Origin: GCA-2693325 sp964011675
GTDB taxonomy: Bacteria > Latescibacterota > UBA2968 > UBA8231
Direction: 5' to 3'
Assembly (NCBI GenBank): GCA_964011675.1
Contig: CAXGPR010000119.1
Location: forward strand, 1-9,104
Length of the DNA: 9,104 nucleotides
Part shown: positions 7,278-9,104 of the stretch, piece after piece
Numbering within the stretch: position 1 is the first letter of the stretch
Layout: each line of letters starts with the position of its first letter
Translations under genes and position numbers: made by a program
The notes under the pieces: model-generated
Database searches by the model: none
What the model was told of the DNA's origin: nothing
The model's input: the letters and a program-made list of their open reading frames with translations, nothing else

Positions 7278-9104
7278 GGCGCACGCTCCATCTGTATTGC
7301 ATCTTCGTAAACCTGTTGGTAATAGCGCTCCAAAAGGAGGCGATATTCAGCCGGATACGCTCCCTCAAGCGCCTGACGCATGGCCTGACGCAGCACGTCT
7401 GGCACCTGACCTAAATCTTCTGGCATACCCGGCGGACCACTGTAGGGCTGGTCTCGTCCTTCCGTAGCTTCTCGATCTTCCTTAAAACCGCGCGAGTGAA
7501 TCGACCGACTCGATTCTAACATGCGCTGAAAAATACGCTCCTGCTTCTCTATCGTCCTGGCGTTCAAACGCCGCTGCTGCAAATCGCCAAGCACCTCGCG
7601 AATCTCTTCCTGAATCGCCTCAATCTGTCCCTGTGCCCCCTTGTGACCGCGCATGGACTTATGAAGTTCTTGCAGAGCCTGGTAAACTCGTTCTTGCTCT
7701 GCGGAAATACGCCGGATCTTTCCATCTAATCCAGGCACCGGACGCCCTTGACCCTGCGCTTGAGCTTGTGCGAGGGCCTGCTGCGCAGCCTCGTTGAGTT
7801 GGGCCTGCTGTTCAGAGAGACCCATCATTTTCTGCATGGCCTCTGCAAAACTAGACGGCATGCTGGCGTTTGACAGGTTGTCTAGGCTTTCGCGAAGCAG
7901 AACAACGGTTTCATTGGCAAAGCGCATGGCCTGCTGCTGTGGCTCCAACGCGCTGCGTCTATCGCGCTGACCCAAATGGCGCGCCGCCTCTCCCATGCTG
8001 TTAAGCGCGTAGCCCAGGGTCGTATTGAGACCGCGCGACAGACTCATCGTGCGTCGCGCCAACACAGCCAAGCGCTCGGCCACAAGTCCGGCTCCCTTAA
8101 GCAAGGCAAATTGATCTTCGGCTGGTTCAGCGCTGTCTATTTGCGGACGAGAGCGCACAGCATCGGCAAGCTCTTCCTGTCTCTGAGACAGCCCAATCAC
8201 ATCGCGCATAGCTCGGCGTAACTCACCACTCATTTCTTGTTTTTGCTCGGCGACAAACTGCGCTTTCGCGTTGCTGAGATTGGCCGAAAGCTGACCCAAG
8301 TCTTCCTCGATACCAGCCCCTAAGCGCTCGGCTTGTGGATTGTTTTTGGCCCGCATTTGCTGAATCATTTCGCGCATGCGTCCGCTCATTTGACGCGATT
8401 CCATTTGATCGGCCTGTGCACTAACCTGGTTAGCTGCGGGCGCTTCCAGTCGGTCCAGGGACTCAGCAAGCTGTTTTAGCTGATTCTGCAGGTTTTCGCT
8501 ATCCCTTCGCAGCGCGCCCTGCTGCATCTGCTGTCGCATGCCCGCCTCTCCCTTCTTCACATCGCTGTTAATCGCGCGCTGGCGTTCTACAAGCTCGCTC
8601 GCCTGATCGACTACCGCCTCAAACTGCTGTTCAGCTCGCACCTGCTTTAGCAGTTCTATTGTGCGATCCAAGCGCTGTTGAAAGGCTTTCTGATCTTCAC
8701 TAAACCGCTTAAGTGATTCGGCTAATTCCTGTGGGTCCGGATCATCTACGGCCTCCTGCAGCTGACGCAGCGCTTCCTGTAATTCGGGAGCAGCAACCTC
8801 TGCCATCAGCTGACGTATTTCTTCCAACCTTTTAAACAGCTCGCTCGTTCCCAAGCCCTTTTCGTCTATACTTTGTCCGTTCTTCTCCAGCTCTGCTGCC
8901 ATTTCTTCAAGCTGTTTAGAACGTTCATTCTCACGATCAATAGCGCTCTCCAGCGCGCGCTCAGCTTCCCAGCTTAACTCTTCCTTGCGCAGCACTTCGC
9001 GCCGGACTTTTTCAAGGTATTCACGCGTGTCTCGCCCCTGTTCGACCAACTCTTCAACTTCTTCAAGTCGCGCATCCAGCACATCCTTACCCTCTTCATA
9101 CAAC
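7274..9104 (-). CDS. Long coiled-coil protein, DUF4175-like (N-terminal part beyond window edge)
   Basis: About 609 residues of the C-terminal part are visible and the frame is open to the right edge, so the true start lies outside. The protein is almost wholly helical: heptad-type coiled coil over about 1-320, rich in Glu, Gln, Arg and Leu, then a helical region with RRTMSLSRGLNTTLGYALNS (350-369), a low-complexity AQAQAQGQG stretch (445-453), and a conserved-looking tail with QERIFQRMLESSRSI (521-535) and YPAEYRLLLERYYQQ (583-597). This layout matches proteins of about 1000 residues annotated as DUF4175 or hypothetical in FCB-group bacteria, which have membrane segments near the N-terminus; none is seen in this part. 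I infer an envelope-anchored scaffold. Its TGA overlaps the GTG of the TPR gene. The alternative is an unrelated SMC-like coiled coil, but the tail motifs argue against that. Confidence 0.85.
   Translation of the reverse strand, partial: LYEEGKDVLDARLEEVEELVEQGRDTREYLEKVRREVLRKEELSWEAERALESAIDRENERSKQLEEMAAELEKNGQSIDEKGLGTSELFKRLEEIRQLMAEVAAPELQEALRQLQEAVDDPDPQELAESLKRFSEDQKAFQQRLDRTIELLKQVRAEQQFEAVVDQASELVERQRAINSDVKKGEAGMRQQMQQGALRRDSENLQNQLKQLAESLDRLEAPAANQVSAQADQMESRQMSGRMREMIQQMRAKNNPQAERLGAGIEEDLGQLSANLSNAKAQFVAEQKQEMSGELRRAMRDVIGLSQRQEELADAVRSRPQIDSAEPAEDQFALLKGAGLVAERLAVLARRTMSLSRGLNTTLGYALNSMGEAARHLGQRDRRSALEPQQQAMRFANETVVLLRESLDNLSNASMPSSFAEAMQKMMGLSEQQAQLNEAAQQALAQAQAQGQGRPVPGLDGKIRRISAEQERVYQALQELHKSMRGHKGAQGQIEAIQEEIREVLGDLQQRRLNARTIEKQERIFQRMLESSRSIHSRGFKEDREATEGRDQPYSGPPGMPEDLGQVPDVLRQAMRQALEGAYPAEYRLLLERYYQQVYEDAIQMERAP

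Noticed and set aside
7274..9104. SMC/Rad50-like reading of the long coiled-coil protein
   Set aside because: No ABC signature or Walker B motif occurs in the visible C-terminal part, where an SMC protein would carry them. The tail resembles DUF4175-type proteins instead.

Overview
This is a gene-dense window from a Gram-negative-type bacterium with medium GC content. All seven supported genes lie on the minus strand, so the window reads biologically from right to left. The combination of a large coiled-coil protein of the DUF4175-like type, a Sec-exported protein of the family databases often label 'asparagine synthetase B', a MoxR ATPase with a short DUF58 protein, and a SufBC pair suggests the FCB side of the tree (Rhodothermota, Marinimicrobia, Gemmatimonadota or a relative). 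That placement comes from gene content remembered from those groups, not from a search, and is tentative. There is no sign of an insertion sequence, phage, CRISPR array, tRNA or rRNA.

Region 1 (about 9104 down to 2289) looks like one transcription unit of five genes. It starts with the C-terminal part of a very long, Gln- and Glu-rich coiled-coil protein that runs off the right edge. Next come an exported TPR protein (GTG start inside a GTGA overlap), an exported amidotransferase-like protein (ATGA overlap), a MoxR-family AAA+ ATPase (after an 83-nt gap) and a DUF58/vWA-like protein (13-nt overlap). The ATPase and the DUF58 protein form the usual MoxR-DUF58 pair. The other three proteins point to a role in the cell envelope or periplasm. 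The membrane vWA proteins (BatA/BatB type) that usually accompany such pairs are absent here and may lie beyond the right edge.

Region 2 (2145-2288) is the longest gap, 144 nt, and is AT-rich. It should hold the sufB promoter. It contains a 13-bp sequence repeated exactly 52 bp apart (about five helical turns). One copy is part of an inverted repeat TGAC-N6-GTCA, and both carry a TTGACT -35-like element. I read it as a candidate promoter/operator region for Fe-S homeostasis control.

Region 3 (2144 down to 1) is the start of a suf operon: complete sufB, a 33-nt gap, then sufC, which is cut by the left edge with 203 complete codons. SufB and SufC are the core of the SufBC2D scaffold that assembles Fe-S clusters. 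sufD, and probably sufS, would be expected beyond the left edge.

I do not see a clearly new defence or mobile system. The parts most worth a second look are the composition of the envelope MoxR locus, with its mislabelled exported amidotransferase-like protein, and the repeated operator-like sequence in front of sufB.
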